Positions 35,412-43,632 of a stretch of DNA of 64,000 bases are shown in pieces. Position 1 is the first letter of the stretch. Every line of letters starts with the position of its first letter. Below the pieces are notes generated by a model. It did not search any database and was not told where the DNA came from. It worked only from the letters and a program-made list of their open reading frames with translations. Origin of the DNA: CAZWCE01 sp964632505 (GTDB lineage Bacteria > Planctomycetota > Planctomycetia > Pirellulales > Thermoguttaceae); the NCBI GenBank assembly GCA_964632505.1, contig CAZWCE010000001.1:124001-188000 (forward strand), read 5' to 3'. Both the position numbers and the translations under genes were made by a program.

Positions 35412-37073
35412 CTACTCGTCCTTCTTCTCCGCTTCGGCGGCCACTTTGAGAATGCGCCAACCCGGTTCGAGTCCTTTGACGATCTCGACCATCTCGCCCT
35501 TCTCCTTGCCCTGGGTCACCTCGCGCTTCTTTAGGGCGTTGCCGTCCTCGACCACCTGTTGCACGTAGAACGTCTCGCCGTCTTCTTCCTCGGCAACCGC
35601 GGTCTTGGGCACGAGGATCGTTTTCTCCTTCTCGTAGACCGTCAGCACGACCTTCGTCTTCATTCCCGGCACCAGCGGATCGGCGTCCTTGGGCAAATCG
35701 ACGCTCAACGTCGCCGCGAAATCGCCGTCGACCGACGGAATCCGGTTGATCCACTCGATCTTCGTCGAGAGTTCCAGATCGGGATAGGCGACCGGCTTCG
35801 CCTCGCCGGCGGTCCCCTTCTTGACCCAGTGAAGCTCCTTCTCGGCCACTTTCGTCTTCACCTCCATCGGGCGAAGCTGGACGATCGTCATCAGCACGGT
35901 CCCCTTGGCGACTTTTTCGCCCTCTTTGAGGCTCTCGGCCAGCGCCGAACCGCCGGAGAAAGCACCGTCCTTATATTCTCCCAGGTAAACCACTCCCGAG
36001 GCCGGCGATTTGATCGTCAACCATTGCTCATCTTCGCGAAACTCCTCCAAATCTTCCCGCTTCTCCTCCAGCGCAATCTGCTCCTGCTCGAGGCTCAATT
36101 CCGCCTGTTCCAGTTCCAACGGCATCGCCTTTTCCGTTTGACGGAATTGAATCTCCTCCAACTTGGCGCTTCGCTTGAGGTCCTCTTCGACTCGCGGAAG
36201 CAGCGTCTCCATGTTCCGCTCGAATCGGAGTTTCGTGCGCGCGAAGTTGATTTCCGCCATCTCCAACTGGAATCGAGCACGGCGGAGGACGATCTCCTCG
36301 GTCTCCTCGGTCAGATCGTCGGCCCCGTACATCTTCTCGAGCTGCTCGACCTCTTCGCGCTGGTTCTCCACGCTGAATTCGGAACTGCGAAGCGACATCT
36401 CCGCCATCTTGCGATCCCATTCCTGGTCGACCTTGAAGTAGTAGGCGAAATCCTCGTCCGAGCGTCGTTTCTCCACCTGAAGCGCCTCTTCGGCGATCGG
36501 AAACGACGCCTGCAGGGCTTCCACTTCCAACTCGGTCTCGCGGAGGGAGATCTCCGCCAACCGCATCGCCCGCTCTTTTTTCTCGAGCTGTTCTTCGTAG
36601 TCCTCGCGCTTGAACACGACCAGTTCCTGACCCTTGCGGACTTCCTGGCCATGTTCGACCGCCTCGACCACCTCGAAACTGGAAAGCTGTTCCGAATCGA
36701 GTTCGATCTCCGCCATCTCCTTCGCCACGAAAACGCCTTCCAGATCGACGGTCAGTTTCAACGGCTGATGCTTCAGCTTCACCGTCTTCGCCTCGGGATA
36801 TTTCTTCTCCTCTTTTTTCTTCTCCTCCGGCTTCTTCTCTTCCGCAGGTTTTTCTTCCGGCTTCGCTTCACCCTTCTTCGCCGATTCCTCTTTCTTCTTC
36901 TCTTTCTTCTCGGCCTGTTCCTTTTTCTCTTCCTTCGCCTCGGTCTTTTTTTCCGCCGCGGGTGGGGACTTTTTCTGATCCTTTTCCTGATCGGCCTCTG
37001 CGACCGCCAAGAAGAACACCAGCATACAGAAGACGGGCACGGCGCCCACCAGGTTGGTCAACGTTCGATTCAT
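35412..37073 (-). CDS. HlyD-type periplasmic adaptor with Lys/Glu-rich linker
   Basis: A 553-residue protein. A signal peptide or anchor (LVGAVPVFCMLVFFLAVAEA) is followed by about 65 residues made almost only of Lys, Glu, Ala and Pro (residues 28-92). Next come a lipoyl/barrel-sandwich half, a long Glu-rich coiled coil (about 155-370), the second half-motif (LTIKSPASGVVYLGEYKDGAFSGGSAL) and a C-terminal beta-barrel/membrane-proximal domain (PGMKTKVVLTVYEKEKTILVPKTAVAEEEDGETFYVQQV). This is the layout of RND/ABC efflux adaptors. No transporter gene is adjacent; instead a secreted barrel protein follows. Confidence 0.88.
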   Translation of the reverse strand: MNRTLTNLVGAVPVFCMLVFFLAVAEADQEKDQKKSPPAAEKKTEAKEEKKEQAEKKEKKKEESAKKGEAKPEEKPAEEKKPEEKKKEEKKYPEAKTVKLKHQPLKLTVDLEGVFVAKEMAEIELDSEQLSSFEVVEAVEHGQEVRKGQELVVFKREDYEEQLEKKERAMRLAEISLRETELEVEALQASFPIAEEALQVEKRRSDEDFAYYFKVDQEWDRKMAEMSLRSSEFSVENQREEVEQLEKMYGADDLTEETEEIVLRRARFQLEMAEINFARTKLRFERNMETLLPRVEEDLKRSAKLEEIQFRQTEKAMPLELEQAELSLEQEQIALEEKREDLEEFREDEQWLTIKSPASGVVYLGEYKDGAFSGGSALAESLKEGEKVAKGTVLMTIVQLRPMEVKTKVAEKELHWVKKGTAGEAKPVAYPDLELSTKIEWINRIPSVDGDFAATLSVDLPKDADPLVPGMKTKVVLTVYEKEKTILVPKTAVAEEEDGETFYVQQVVEDGNALKKREVTQGKEKGEMVEIVKGLEPGWRILKVAAEAEKKDE

Positions 37074-38077
37074 AGGAGTGTTCCTTCCTGCAAGGGAGAT
37101 TGATGACGCGGGAGAGATTCAATGAAACGGCATGTCGGGAAGTGGGGCTTCGAAGAGATCCGAATCGTGTAAAAGGTCACAGGATCGGTCGGAAAAGTCA
37201 CCCACCGAAGCGATGCTGAAATAGACGCACCGCCCCCCAGCTTATGCACACATCATATTGTGGCAAAATCTCCAGGTCAATGCAAACGATATATTCCTCG
37301 CCCCTCATTTTTTATGCGTTTTTTCCACAACATCAATTGGAATAATCGAACAGCGCCTCTCCGCGACACCGCCGGATTCCCTTCCCGGAGCTCCCTTTTC
37401 TTCGTCCTCCGGCGAACCCTCCGAGCCGCACATTCGTAGAAAACGGTAGAACCGGTCGTTTCCGGGAACACCGTCTCCGCTCCCCGCAACCTCATCCCCC
37501 CCTCGACGCGGAACCGGCCGATTCTCTTACATTCCTTTTCCGACATGGACCCCTTCCGTGAGACGAGCGTCGATTGCCGCTCCTCCCTTCCTTGGAACGC
37601 ACTCCCGACACTCCCCGAACCCCAAAACGTTTCGCTTTCGAGAAAACCGTCAACGACTCGCCGCCCGCGCGTCGATACGCTTACAGAGGTTCGGAAGCGA
37701 TCTCCCGGTTGGCGAAAGGAGCCGCGAACCCCCTCACAGTTTCTCCTTTCCGGCGAATTCCGTGGCGAAGAACCGGGTCCCGGAACGTCCTCCGCGCCGC
37801 GCGATTTCTCCCCCTTGCCAGATGACCTAGGGGTGTTAGACTTGCATAACTTGCATATGGAAAGGTTTCAAAAGACCGGTTCAAGTGCGCTCTTCGCGAG
37901 AAACACCACCCGATCCATCATCCAGACCGCATGCCGCGTTTCTCGCCCCGAGCCGAATCCCAGAAGATAGACACCTCGACGAAGCATTCCCTACCTGCGG
38001 AACCCGAAACGATTCCCTTCCGTGGGACGATCCGCTTTCGCGTAAGCGGTTTCCCCAACCATTTCGTTTGACGTAAC
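37074..38077. other. One-kilobase region without an accepted gene
   Basis: Frames in this kilobase (for example 37545-37970 on plus and 37881-38177 on minus) are Arg/Ser/Pro-rich and resemble no family. A perfect tandem ACTTGCATA pair lies at 37840-37857. The first 250 bases are the upstream region of the adaptor gene. It may contain a lost gene or an unrecognised RNA. Confidence 0.4.
37840..37857. repeat. Tandem 9-base repeat ACTTGCATA
   Basis: Two perfect copies without a gap in an AT-rich island, 220 bases before the GNAT gene. Could be an operator or a promoter element. Confidence 0.6.
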
Positions 38078-39043
38078 ATGCCACACTACCGCTCCTTTTC
38101 GAATACCGATCCTCCGGCACTGGTTCACCTCTGGCAGTCGGTCGCCGTCGAGAGTCAACACTTTTCTCCCATCTCATTGGAGTCGCTCGAAAAGCATGTC
38201 CTTTCGAAGCCCTACTTCGACCACTCCGGCATGCAACTGGCGTTCGACGACCGTGACCAATTGATCGGCTTTGCCCATGCGGGGTTCGGCCCGAACGAGA
38301 AGAAGACCGACATCTCGACCGAAAACGGCGTCATCTGCCTGATTCTCATTTCTCCCGAGTGTTCCAAGCCGGAAGAGATCGGCGCCGGCCTGATGGGGCG
38401 CTGCGAATCCTACCTGGTCGAACGCGGCGCGAAGCGCATCTTCGGCGGAGCGGTAAGACCCTGTGCCCCCTTTTATTTGGGTCTTTACGGAGGAAGCGAA
38501 CCGCTGGGCGTCTTCGAATCGGACCATGTGGCGACCGACCTCTTCTCCCACGGCGGATACGAACGGATTCATAATACCTTGCGCTACCAGCTCAACCTCG
38601 CCGGATACCGCCCTCCGATGAATCGCCGGCTCCTCCAATGGCGTCGTCAAGTCTCTCTCGATTACGACGACAGCCCCCGCTCTTCCCACTGGTGGGAAGC
38701 CTGCATGATGTGCGATTTCCATTGGCTCCGGGCCACCGCCAAGAAGGTCGGCGACGACCGTCCCATCGCTTCCGGAAAAGTGCGACTGATGGACTGTACC
38801 GAGGACGGCTGCATGATCCCCTCGACCGCCGGATTGATGGATATCCGCGTCGCCAAGGAATATCGCCGACAGGGCCTGGCGACGTTCATCCTTCGTGAAA
38901 TGTTCCTCGCACTCGACAAAATGGATGTCTCCACCGTCGAAGCCCAGGCGAACGAAAACGATGGGCCCTTGAGAAAACTGCTGGAGTCGCTCTCGATGAA
39001 AGTCGTCGAAAACGGGGCCGTCTTCCGCAAGGAAGTCGACTGA
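38078..39043 (+). CDS. GNAT-family acetyltransferase
   Basis: A 321-residue protein made of two GNAT-like halves. The N-terminal half (about 1-145) includes GFAHAGFGPNEKK and VICLILISPECSKPEEIGAGLMGRCESYLVERGA. The C-terminal half (about 190-321) has the clearer acetyl-CoA-binding segment STAGLMDIRVAKEYRRQGLATFILREMFLAL with the R/Q-x-x-G-x-A loop. The acceptor is unknown. It begins 1 kb after the adaptor gene and stands before the hsp20 genes, but a separate sigma-54 promoter follows, so it is not in that operon. Confidence 0.88.
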   Translation: MPHYRSFSNTDPPALVHLWQSVAVESQHFSPISLESLEKHVLSKPYFDHSGMQLAFDDRDQLIGFAHAGFGPNEKKTDISTENGVICLILISPECSKPEEIGAGLMGRCESYLVERGAKRIFGGAVRPCAPFYLGLYGGSEPLGVFESDHVATDLFSHGGYERIHNTLRYQLNLAGYRPPMNRRLLQWRRQVSLDYDDSPRSSHWWEACMMCDFHWLRATAKKVGDDRPIASGKVRLMDCTEDGCMIPSTAGLMDIRVAKEYRRQGLATFILREMFLALDKMDVSTVEAQANENDGPLRKLLESLSMKVVENGAVFRKEVD

Positions 39044-39116
39044 TTCCCTTCTCCCGGCCACGCGCTCCATCTTCTTTCCGGCCGCTTTCCGGCCGCTCCG
39101 AGCCAACGCCCCTTTT

Positions 39117-39130
39117 CTGTCATTTTGGCA
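39117..39130. promoter_or_regulatory. Upstream element 1 of hsp20 operon (CTGTCATTTTGGCA)
   Basis: An imperfect inverted repeat TGTCA-ttt-TGGCA. Its centre is about 120 bases before the sigma-54 -24 box, a normal enhancer distance. Confidence 0.6.
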
Positions 39131-39150
39131 CTCCGTGAAATCGCTCTTCG

Positions 39151-39165
39151 CTGTCAAAATGACAG
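39151..39165. promoter_or_regulatory. Upstream element 2 of hsp20 operon (CTGTCAAAATGACAG)
   Basis: A 15-base element made of a 6-bp inverted repeat CTGTCA/TGACAG around AAA. Its centre is 34 bases from the first element, near three helical turns. It matches the same half-site. Confidence 0.65.
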
Positions 39166-39243
39166 CGGCGGCAAACTCTCTCCGAACCGGCGATTCGCTC
39201 TAAACTCTGAACCGACAAAGACAAACGTCGCCTTCTCCATAAA

Positions 39244-39259
39244 TGGCACACTTTTTGCA
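39244..39259 (+). promoter_or_regulatory. Sigma-54 promoter of hsp20 operon
   Basis: TGGCAC-ACTTT-TTGCA matches the -24/-12 consensus at every conserved base with the required spacing. It lies 248 bases before the first hsp20 ATG. Confidence 0.8.
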
Positions 39260-39506
39260 ATAAGTGATCAGTGAGGCCGCCTCCCGCGGAAACGAGCGCC
39301 TTGCTCCAAAACGCAACATGTTCACCGAGGCGGCAACAAGAAAACAAAGAAACCGGATGACCTCGATTCCGAACGTTCCTTGCCCGGAGACCAATGCTGC
39401 TTGGATAAGACGAAAGACGCCGCGGCAAGGGCCCATCGTTGTTGATTCGTCGAAAAACATAAGATCACATTGAGAAACAGAAGAAAGAAGAGAAAGGAGC
39501 ATTCCC

Positions 39507-39956
39507 ATGGCACGTGGTTATCTCACTCCCAATGTTTCGGTCCCGTATCTCCGCAACCGCATGGATCAATTCTTCTCCACGCTCTTCCGCGACACGGAAG
39601 ACGACTGGCCCATGAGCACTTTCGGGACGAGCCTTCCGGCCACCAATCTCTGGGAAAAGGACGACGCCTTTTTCCTCGAGATGGAAATCCCCGGAGTGAA
39701 GCCGGAGGAGATCGACCTTTCGGTCCTAGGAGATCAGTTGACCCTGAAAGTAGAGCGTGAAGAGAAGCAAGAGGACGAGCACGCGAACTATTTGCGACGC
39801 GAGCGTCACTACGACAGTTCGACCCGCGTGTTGACCCTCCCGGCCGATGTGAATCCCGAGGACGTCGAGGCGACCGTCGAGAACGGCATCCTCTCGGTCC
39901 GACTCGGAAAGGCCAAAGAGGCGATGACACACAAGATCAAGGTTTCCCAAAAGTGA
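39507..39956 (+). CDS. Hsp20 small heat-shock protein
   Basis: A 149-residue alpha-crystallin-type chaperone that holds unfolding proteins. The crystallin core runs from about residue 47 (NLWEKDDAFFLEMEIPGVKPEEIDLSVLGDQLTLKVE) to the ENGILSVRLGKA motif near 130, with a C-terminal IKV anchor (KIKVSQK). The ribosome site AAGGAG is 7 bases before the ATG. It is the first of two paralogues in tandem, behind a sigma-54 promoter. Confidence 0.95.
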   Translation: MARGYLTPNVSVPYLRNRMDQFFSTLFRDTEDDWPMSTFGTSLPATNLWEKDDAFFLEMEIPGVKPEEIDLSVLGDQLTLKVEREEKQEDEHANYLRRERHYDSSTRVLTLPADVNPEDVEATVENGILSVRLGKAKEAMTHKIKVSQK

Positions 39957-40042
39957 ACCCCACTTTTTTCGAGAATCCGATCGTTTCTATTTTCGCGTTG
40001 ATCGAGAAAACAAGAGAATCCATTTGTAAATAAAGGAGAGTT

Positions 40043-40438
40043 ATGATGGCGAACACCAATGTAGTCGAAAGGAACCATCAAACGATGGAGCCCGCCAAGC
40101 GGAAAAACTATTATGCGACTCCCCCGGTCGACATCCTCGAGCGGGAAAACGAGTACCTCATCGTCGCCGATATGCCCGGGACGACCGAAGAGAATATCGA
40201 CATCGAATACGAGAACGGGCAACTCACCCTCCACGGCAAAGTGGAAGAACGGAGTTGCCAGGAAGGGGCTTGTCGCCTGATGCAGTACGAGTCGTACGAC
40301 TTCTATCGCGTGTTTCGCGTGGGCGAAGGAGTCGATCAGTCCGGCATCAGCGCCGACTATGAGTTCGGTGTCTTGACCGTCCATCTGCCGAAAGCGCCGG
40401 AAGCGAAACCGCGGAAGATTTCCGTACGGCCGAAGTGA
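40043..40438 (+). CDS. Hsp20 small heat-shock protein, second copy
   Basis: A 131-residue crystallin-type chaperone, clearly diverged from the first copy. Core features: PPVDILERENEYLIVADMPGTTEENIDIEYENGQLTLHGKVEE and YEFGVLTVHLPKAPEAKPRKISV. The usual NGV-L motif reads FGVL. AGGAG precedes two adjacent ATG codons (40043 and 40046); either may start. It is 86 bases after the first copy and ends at a strong terminator. Paired diverged Hsp20s may form mixed oligomers. Confidence 0.94.
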   Translation: MMANTNVVERNHQTMEPAKRKNYYATPPVDILERENEYLIVADMPGTTEENIDIEYENGQLTLHGKVEERSCQEGACRLMQYESYDFYRVFRVGEGVDQSGISADYEFGVLTVHLPKAPEAKPRKISVRPK

Positions 40439-40564
40439 ACTCCCGGATCCGCATCCGTGTTCGACGCCCTCCCCGAAGTCCCCCAAGCGTCGGATCGCCG
40501 GGTGCGGGTATTTTTCCACCTCCTGTTCCGTTTTTTTTTGAATCGACCACCTCCCAAAAAGCGA

Positions 40565-40611
40565 AGAGCGGAGCCGCTTTCCCCGTTGGGAAAACGCTCC
40601 GCTCTTTTTTT
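40565..40611. terminator. Bidirectional terminator between hsp20 and glnB1
   Basis: A 10-bp perfect outer stem AGAGCGGAGC/GCTCCGCTCT with an inner TTTCCC/GGGAAA stem. Seven T follow on plus, and an A run before it gives T on minus. It serves the convergent hsp20 and PII genes. Confidence 0.9.
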
Positions 40612-40656
40612 GCGCTCACGGAAGCATTTCCGGAACGTCTCGATTTTCAGCGGGTC

Positions 40657-41004
40657 TTAAATCGCTTCGCCGCCGCGCTCGTTGGTACGAATGCGGATGC
40701 ACTGCTGCAGCTCGGTGACGAAGATCTTGCCGTCGCCCACCTCACCGTCGGCGCCGTGTTTGGCCGCCGCGATGATCGCGTCGACCGCGGTATCGACAAA
40801 CTCGTCGTTGCAGGCGATGTCGAGCCGCACCTTGGGCATCAAGTTCGGCGTGACCACCTGGCCACGGTAGATATCGCCCTCGGGCTTCTGCTGTCCGTGT
40901 CCGGCGCACCGGCTCACGGTGATCCGTTCGATCTCGGACGAAATGAGTGACTCACGGACTTCGTCGAGCTTGTCGGGTTGAATGATCGCGGTAATCAGTT
41001 TCAT
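40657..41004 (-). CDS. PII nitrogen regulatory protein (first copy)
   Basis: A 115-residue GlnB/GlnK-type trimeric signal protein that binds ATP/ADP and 2-oxoglutarate and gates ammonium channels. MKLITAIIQPDKLDEVRESL opens the fold, and the nucleotide site is GDGKIFV and RIRTNERGGEAI. The T-loop reads HGQQKPEGDIYRGQVVTPNLMPKVR: the position of the uridylylated Tyr51 is Val. The B-loop has a few extra residues (HGADGEVGDGK). It follows amt1 by 64 bases, the usual amtB-glnK pairing. Confidence 0.95.
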   Translation of the reverse strand: MKLITAIIQPDKLDEVRESLISSEIERITVSRCAGHGQQKPEGDIYRGQVVTPNLMPKVRLDIACNDEFVDTAVDAIIAAAKHGADGEVGDGKIFVTELQQCIRIRTNERGGEAI

Positions 41005-41068
41005 CGTCTATCATCTCCAATCATGGTAATTTTAGTGTAAACTCGTATACATGAACGATCTCCGGGGA

Positions 41069-42514
41069 TCAGTTCGGATTGAGGAATCCGAAACCATGTT
41101 CACCGTGGAGGCTGTGGTCCATACCGGCCTTTTCCTCGGGTTCCTCGATGCGGAAGCCGACGGTCTTGTCGACCAGCACGACCAGCAAGAATGTCACCAC
41201 GCCCGAATAGATCATCGAGAGCAGCACGCCGTGAATCTGGTAGCCGAATTGTTCGCCCCAGGAGAATTCGGTCGCGCCTTCGCGGAGGAAGAACATCAGG
41301 CAGACGGCGCCGACGATGCCGGCCATGCCGTGAATGCCGAAGACGTCGAGGGAGTCGTCGTATCCGAGTTTATCCTTTGCCATGATGGCGAGAAAACAGA
41401 TGATCGAGGAGATGATGCCCAAGGCGAACGCCCCGTACGGCACCACGACGCCGGCGGCCGGAGTCACCGCCACCAGCCCGGCGAGCATACCGGAACAGAA
41501 TCCGAGACTGGTCGCCTTGCGGTACATGATCCCTTCGATCACCATCCAGGTCAGCGCCCCGGAGGCGGCCGCGATCTGCGTCATCGTCAGCGCCTGCCCG
41601 GTCGCCAGACTGCTCATCACCGTGCTTCCGGCGTTGAAGCCGAACCAGCCGACCCAGAGCAAACCGGCGCCCAGCAGCGTGAGCACCAAGCTGTTCGGGT
41701 TCATCGCCGTCTGCGGATAGCCGCGCCGACTGCCGAGATAGATCGCCGCGACCAGACCGGCCACGCCCGCGGAAATATGAATCACGGTTCCGCCCGCCAG
41801 GTCGATCGCCTTGCCGGTCAGAAAACCGCCGCCCCAGAGCCAGTGCGCCAGGGGATTGTAGACCAGAATGCTCCACAGGGCAATGAAAATACAGTAGCCC
41901 AGGAACCGGACACGTTCGGCGAACGCTCCGGCGATGAGCGCGGGCGTGATGATGGCGAACTTCCCCTGGAACATGGCGAAGACCAACTCGGGAATCGGGT
42001 AATCGCCCTCCATGATCTTGTCGTCGATGCCGTGGAGGAAGAACATGTTCCAATCCCAACCGCACCAGCCGTAGCTTTGCCCGAAGGTCATCGCGTAGCC
42101 AAGGATCATCCAGATGACGCCGATCAGCGCCATCGCGGCGAAACTGTGCATCATTGTTCCCAGCACATTTTTGGTGCGTACCAGACCTCCGTAGAAGAGG
42201 GCCAAACCGGGAATCATCAACAGGACCAGCGCCGTGGAAATGAGCATCCAGGCGGTGGTCCCGGTGTCGACGACCAGCTCCTCGGCCGGGGCCGTTTCCG
42301 CCTCGACGGGGGCCGCGTCCTCGGAAGTGGTCTCTTCGACGGTCGTCTCCTCGGCGGGGGCTGCATCGCCCTGGGCCCAGAGCCCGCTGTTGGCCAACAC
42401 GACCATCATCATCGCGAGGAAGGAAAAGAAGCACGCCTGGCGGAGACGCCTCGGGAGGGTCGATGCCAGGGGCAAGGGGAAAGATTGTTTTCGTTTTGGT
42501 TTTGGCTGCTTCAT
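41069..42514 (-). CDS. amt: Ammonium transporter (first copy)
   Basis: A 481-residue Amt channel. A signal-peptide-like N-terminus (SFLAMMMVVLANSGLWAQ) and an acidic Ala/Glu/Pro stretch precede 11 membrane helices. The twin pore histidines are present in GGTVIHISAGVAGL and FGIHGMAGIVGAV. FYGGLVRTKNVLGTMMHSF is the conserved first-helix region. The start at 42514 (MKQPKPKRK) has AGGAG upstream; the longer frame does not. It is co-transcribed with a PII gene. No sigma-54 site was found upstream. Confidence 0.95.
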   Translation of the reverse strand: MKQPKPKRKQSFPLPLASTLPRRLRQACFFSFLAMMMVVLANSGLWAQGDAAPAEETTVEETTSEDAAPVEAETAPAEELVVDTGTTAWMLISTALVLLMIPGLALFYGGLVRTKNVLGTMMHSFAAMALIGVIWMILGYAMTFGQSYGWCGWDWNMFFLHGIDDKIMEGDYPIPELVFAMFQGKFAIITPALIAGAFAERVRFLGYCIFIALWSILVYNPLAHWLWGGGFLTGKAIDLAGGTVIHISAGVAGLVAAIYLGSRRGYPQTAMNPNSLVLTLLGAGLLWVGWFGFNAGSTVMSSLATGQALTMTQIAAASGALTWMVIEGIMYRKATSLGFCSGMLAGLVAVTPAAGVVVPYGAFALGIISSIICFLAIMAKDKLGYDDSLDVFGIHGMAGIVGAVCLMFFLREGATEFSWGEQFGYQIHGVLLSMIYSGVVTFLLVVLVDKTVGFRIEEPEEKAGMDHSLHGEHGFGFLNPN

Positions 42515-43185
42515 TTGTCCGTGTCTCCTAAAATCGTTCTTCAAATACCAATTGAAATGAGAAATGCTTCATACCATCTCCTTTTATGAAATCGTCGGCG
42601 CGCTGTTTCCCGAAACACGCTTCGATCATCCATCGAAAACGCCAAGGGATTCGGCGACCGAACGGGGAAAAAAGTGGAAAATATCGGTCTCATACTCATC
42701 GGTTGCGGCTGCAAAACGGCAAGTTCACAAAGAATGCCAAAAAGGCCGCTCTCACACCGTGAAATCTTCGAACGCGAATCCGAACATTTACGATGTGAGA
42801 AACGACCCGCAGCCAAAGCCAAATGCCACGCCCGAAAAGCCGGACGCGACATAAGGGTCTTGGTGGTGCCGAAGGGGCACCTGAGGAGTGACGTTCTTGA
42901 GGGAGGACCGCTCGAAAAAGGCGACGGGCGGGAAAGTGGAGGGTTCTCACTCTCTCGAAGCGGCGGGCAAACGCGCCGCTTTCGCCCGTGGTCCGGCCGG
43001 TGGGGTTACGCAGGAGGTGAAGTGAATGGCCGGGACGGAGCCTTTTTCAGAAGCGGTCGAGAGGGTTCGTTTCGATAGGCAATTCTCCTTTGGGAATCGG
43101 GGTTCACGCAAGAGAAAAACGGGGCGGCCGGGTTCGCGTCGGTCGACCGCCCCACCGGGTGCAGGGGGTGAAGTCGCTGTCGTGT
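42515..43185. other. Intergenic region between amt1 and glnB2
   Basis: About 670 bases. Contains the glnB2 terminator (43115-43153) and a 6-bp hairpin GGTGCC/GGCACC at 42865-42881 of unknown role. No promoter for amt1 was recognised. Minus-strand frames here are unconvincing. Confidence 0.4.
43115..43153 (-). terminator. Intrinsic terminator of glnB2
   Basis: On the minus strand a 7-bp GGGGCGG/CCGCCCC stem with a long loop is followed by GTTTTTC, about 35 bases past the glnB2 stop. Confidence 0.7.
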
Positions 43186-43527
43186 CTAACCGATCGCCTC
43201 CTCTCCTTTTTCGCCCGTCCGGATGCGGATGCACTCGGACAGGTCCATGATGAAAATCTTTCCATCGCCGATGTTCCCGCTCCGCGCCCCCTCGATGATC
43301 GCATCGAGCGTCGGCTGCAGGTAATCCTGGTTCACGGCGATCTCCAGTCGTACTTTCTTGAGCAGGTTCACCTCCATCATCACGCCGCGGTAAGTCTCGC
43401 TGTACCCTTTCTGGGCGCCGCAACCGAGGGCGTTGGTGACCGACATCTTGTGGATGTCCTTGGCGAAGAGCGCCTGCTTCACGTCGTTGAGCTTTTCAGG
43501 CTGAATATATGCGACAATCAGTTTCAT
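43186..43527 (-). CDS. PII nitrogen regulatory protein (second copy)
   Basis: A 113-residue PII protein. MKLIVAYIQPEKLNDVKQAL starts the fold and NIGDGKIFIMDLSECIRIRTGEKGEEAIG holds the nucleotide site. In the T-loop GAQKGYSETYRGVMMEVNLLKKVR the residue matching Tyr51 is Met, so uridylylation as in E. coli is not possible there. It is diverged from the first copy. It follows amt2 by about 105 bases and ends with its own terminator. Confidence 0.95.
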   Translation of the reverse strand: MKLIVAYIQPEKLNDVKQALFAKDIHKMSVTNALGCGAQKGYSETYRGVMMEVNLLKKVRLEIAVNQDYLQPTLDAIIEGARSGNIGDGKIFIMDLSECIRIRTGEKGEEAIG

Positions 43528-43632
43528 CAGACTATTCTCCTTGTTGGCTTGCGATAGGATTTCATTTCTTTTCGTATCATCGTATGCGTGGTTCTCCGAG
43601 GGCCGCCGCGAAGCGACCCGATGCGGATCGGT

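Larger units (their letters stand above)
39044..39506. promoter_or_regulatory. Regulatory region and leader of hsp20 operon
   Basis: Contains two palindromic upstream elements (39117-39130 and 39151-39165), a sigma-54 promoter (39244-39259) and a predicted leader of about 235 bases with two long-range stems: GCCGCCTC 39276-39283 with GAGGCGGC 39327-39334, and CCTTGCC 39378-39384 with GGCAAGG 39424-39430. No ORF is accepted. Confidence 0.6.

Noticed and set aside
37545..37970. A 141-residue plus-strand frame in the 37-38 kb gap
   Set aside because: Arg/Pro/Ser-rich with no structure-like pattern and no ribosome site.
42721..42740. Possible sigma-54 site upstream of amt1 (minus: TGGCAT-TCTTT-GTGAA)
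   Set aside because: The -24 half matches but the essential GC of the -12 half is GA, so it does not meet the consensus.
42865..42881. GGTGCC/GGCACC hairpin considered as a terminator
   Set aside because: No T run on either side; kept only as an unexplained repeat in the intergenic note.
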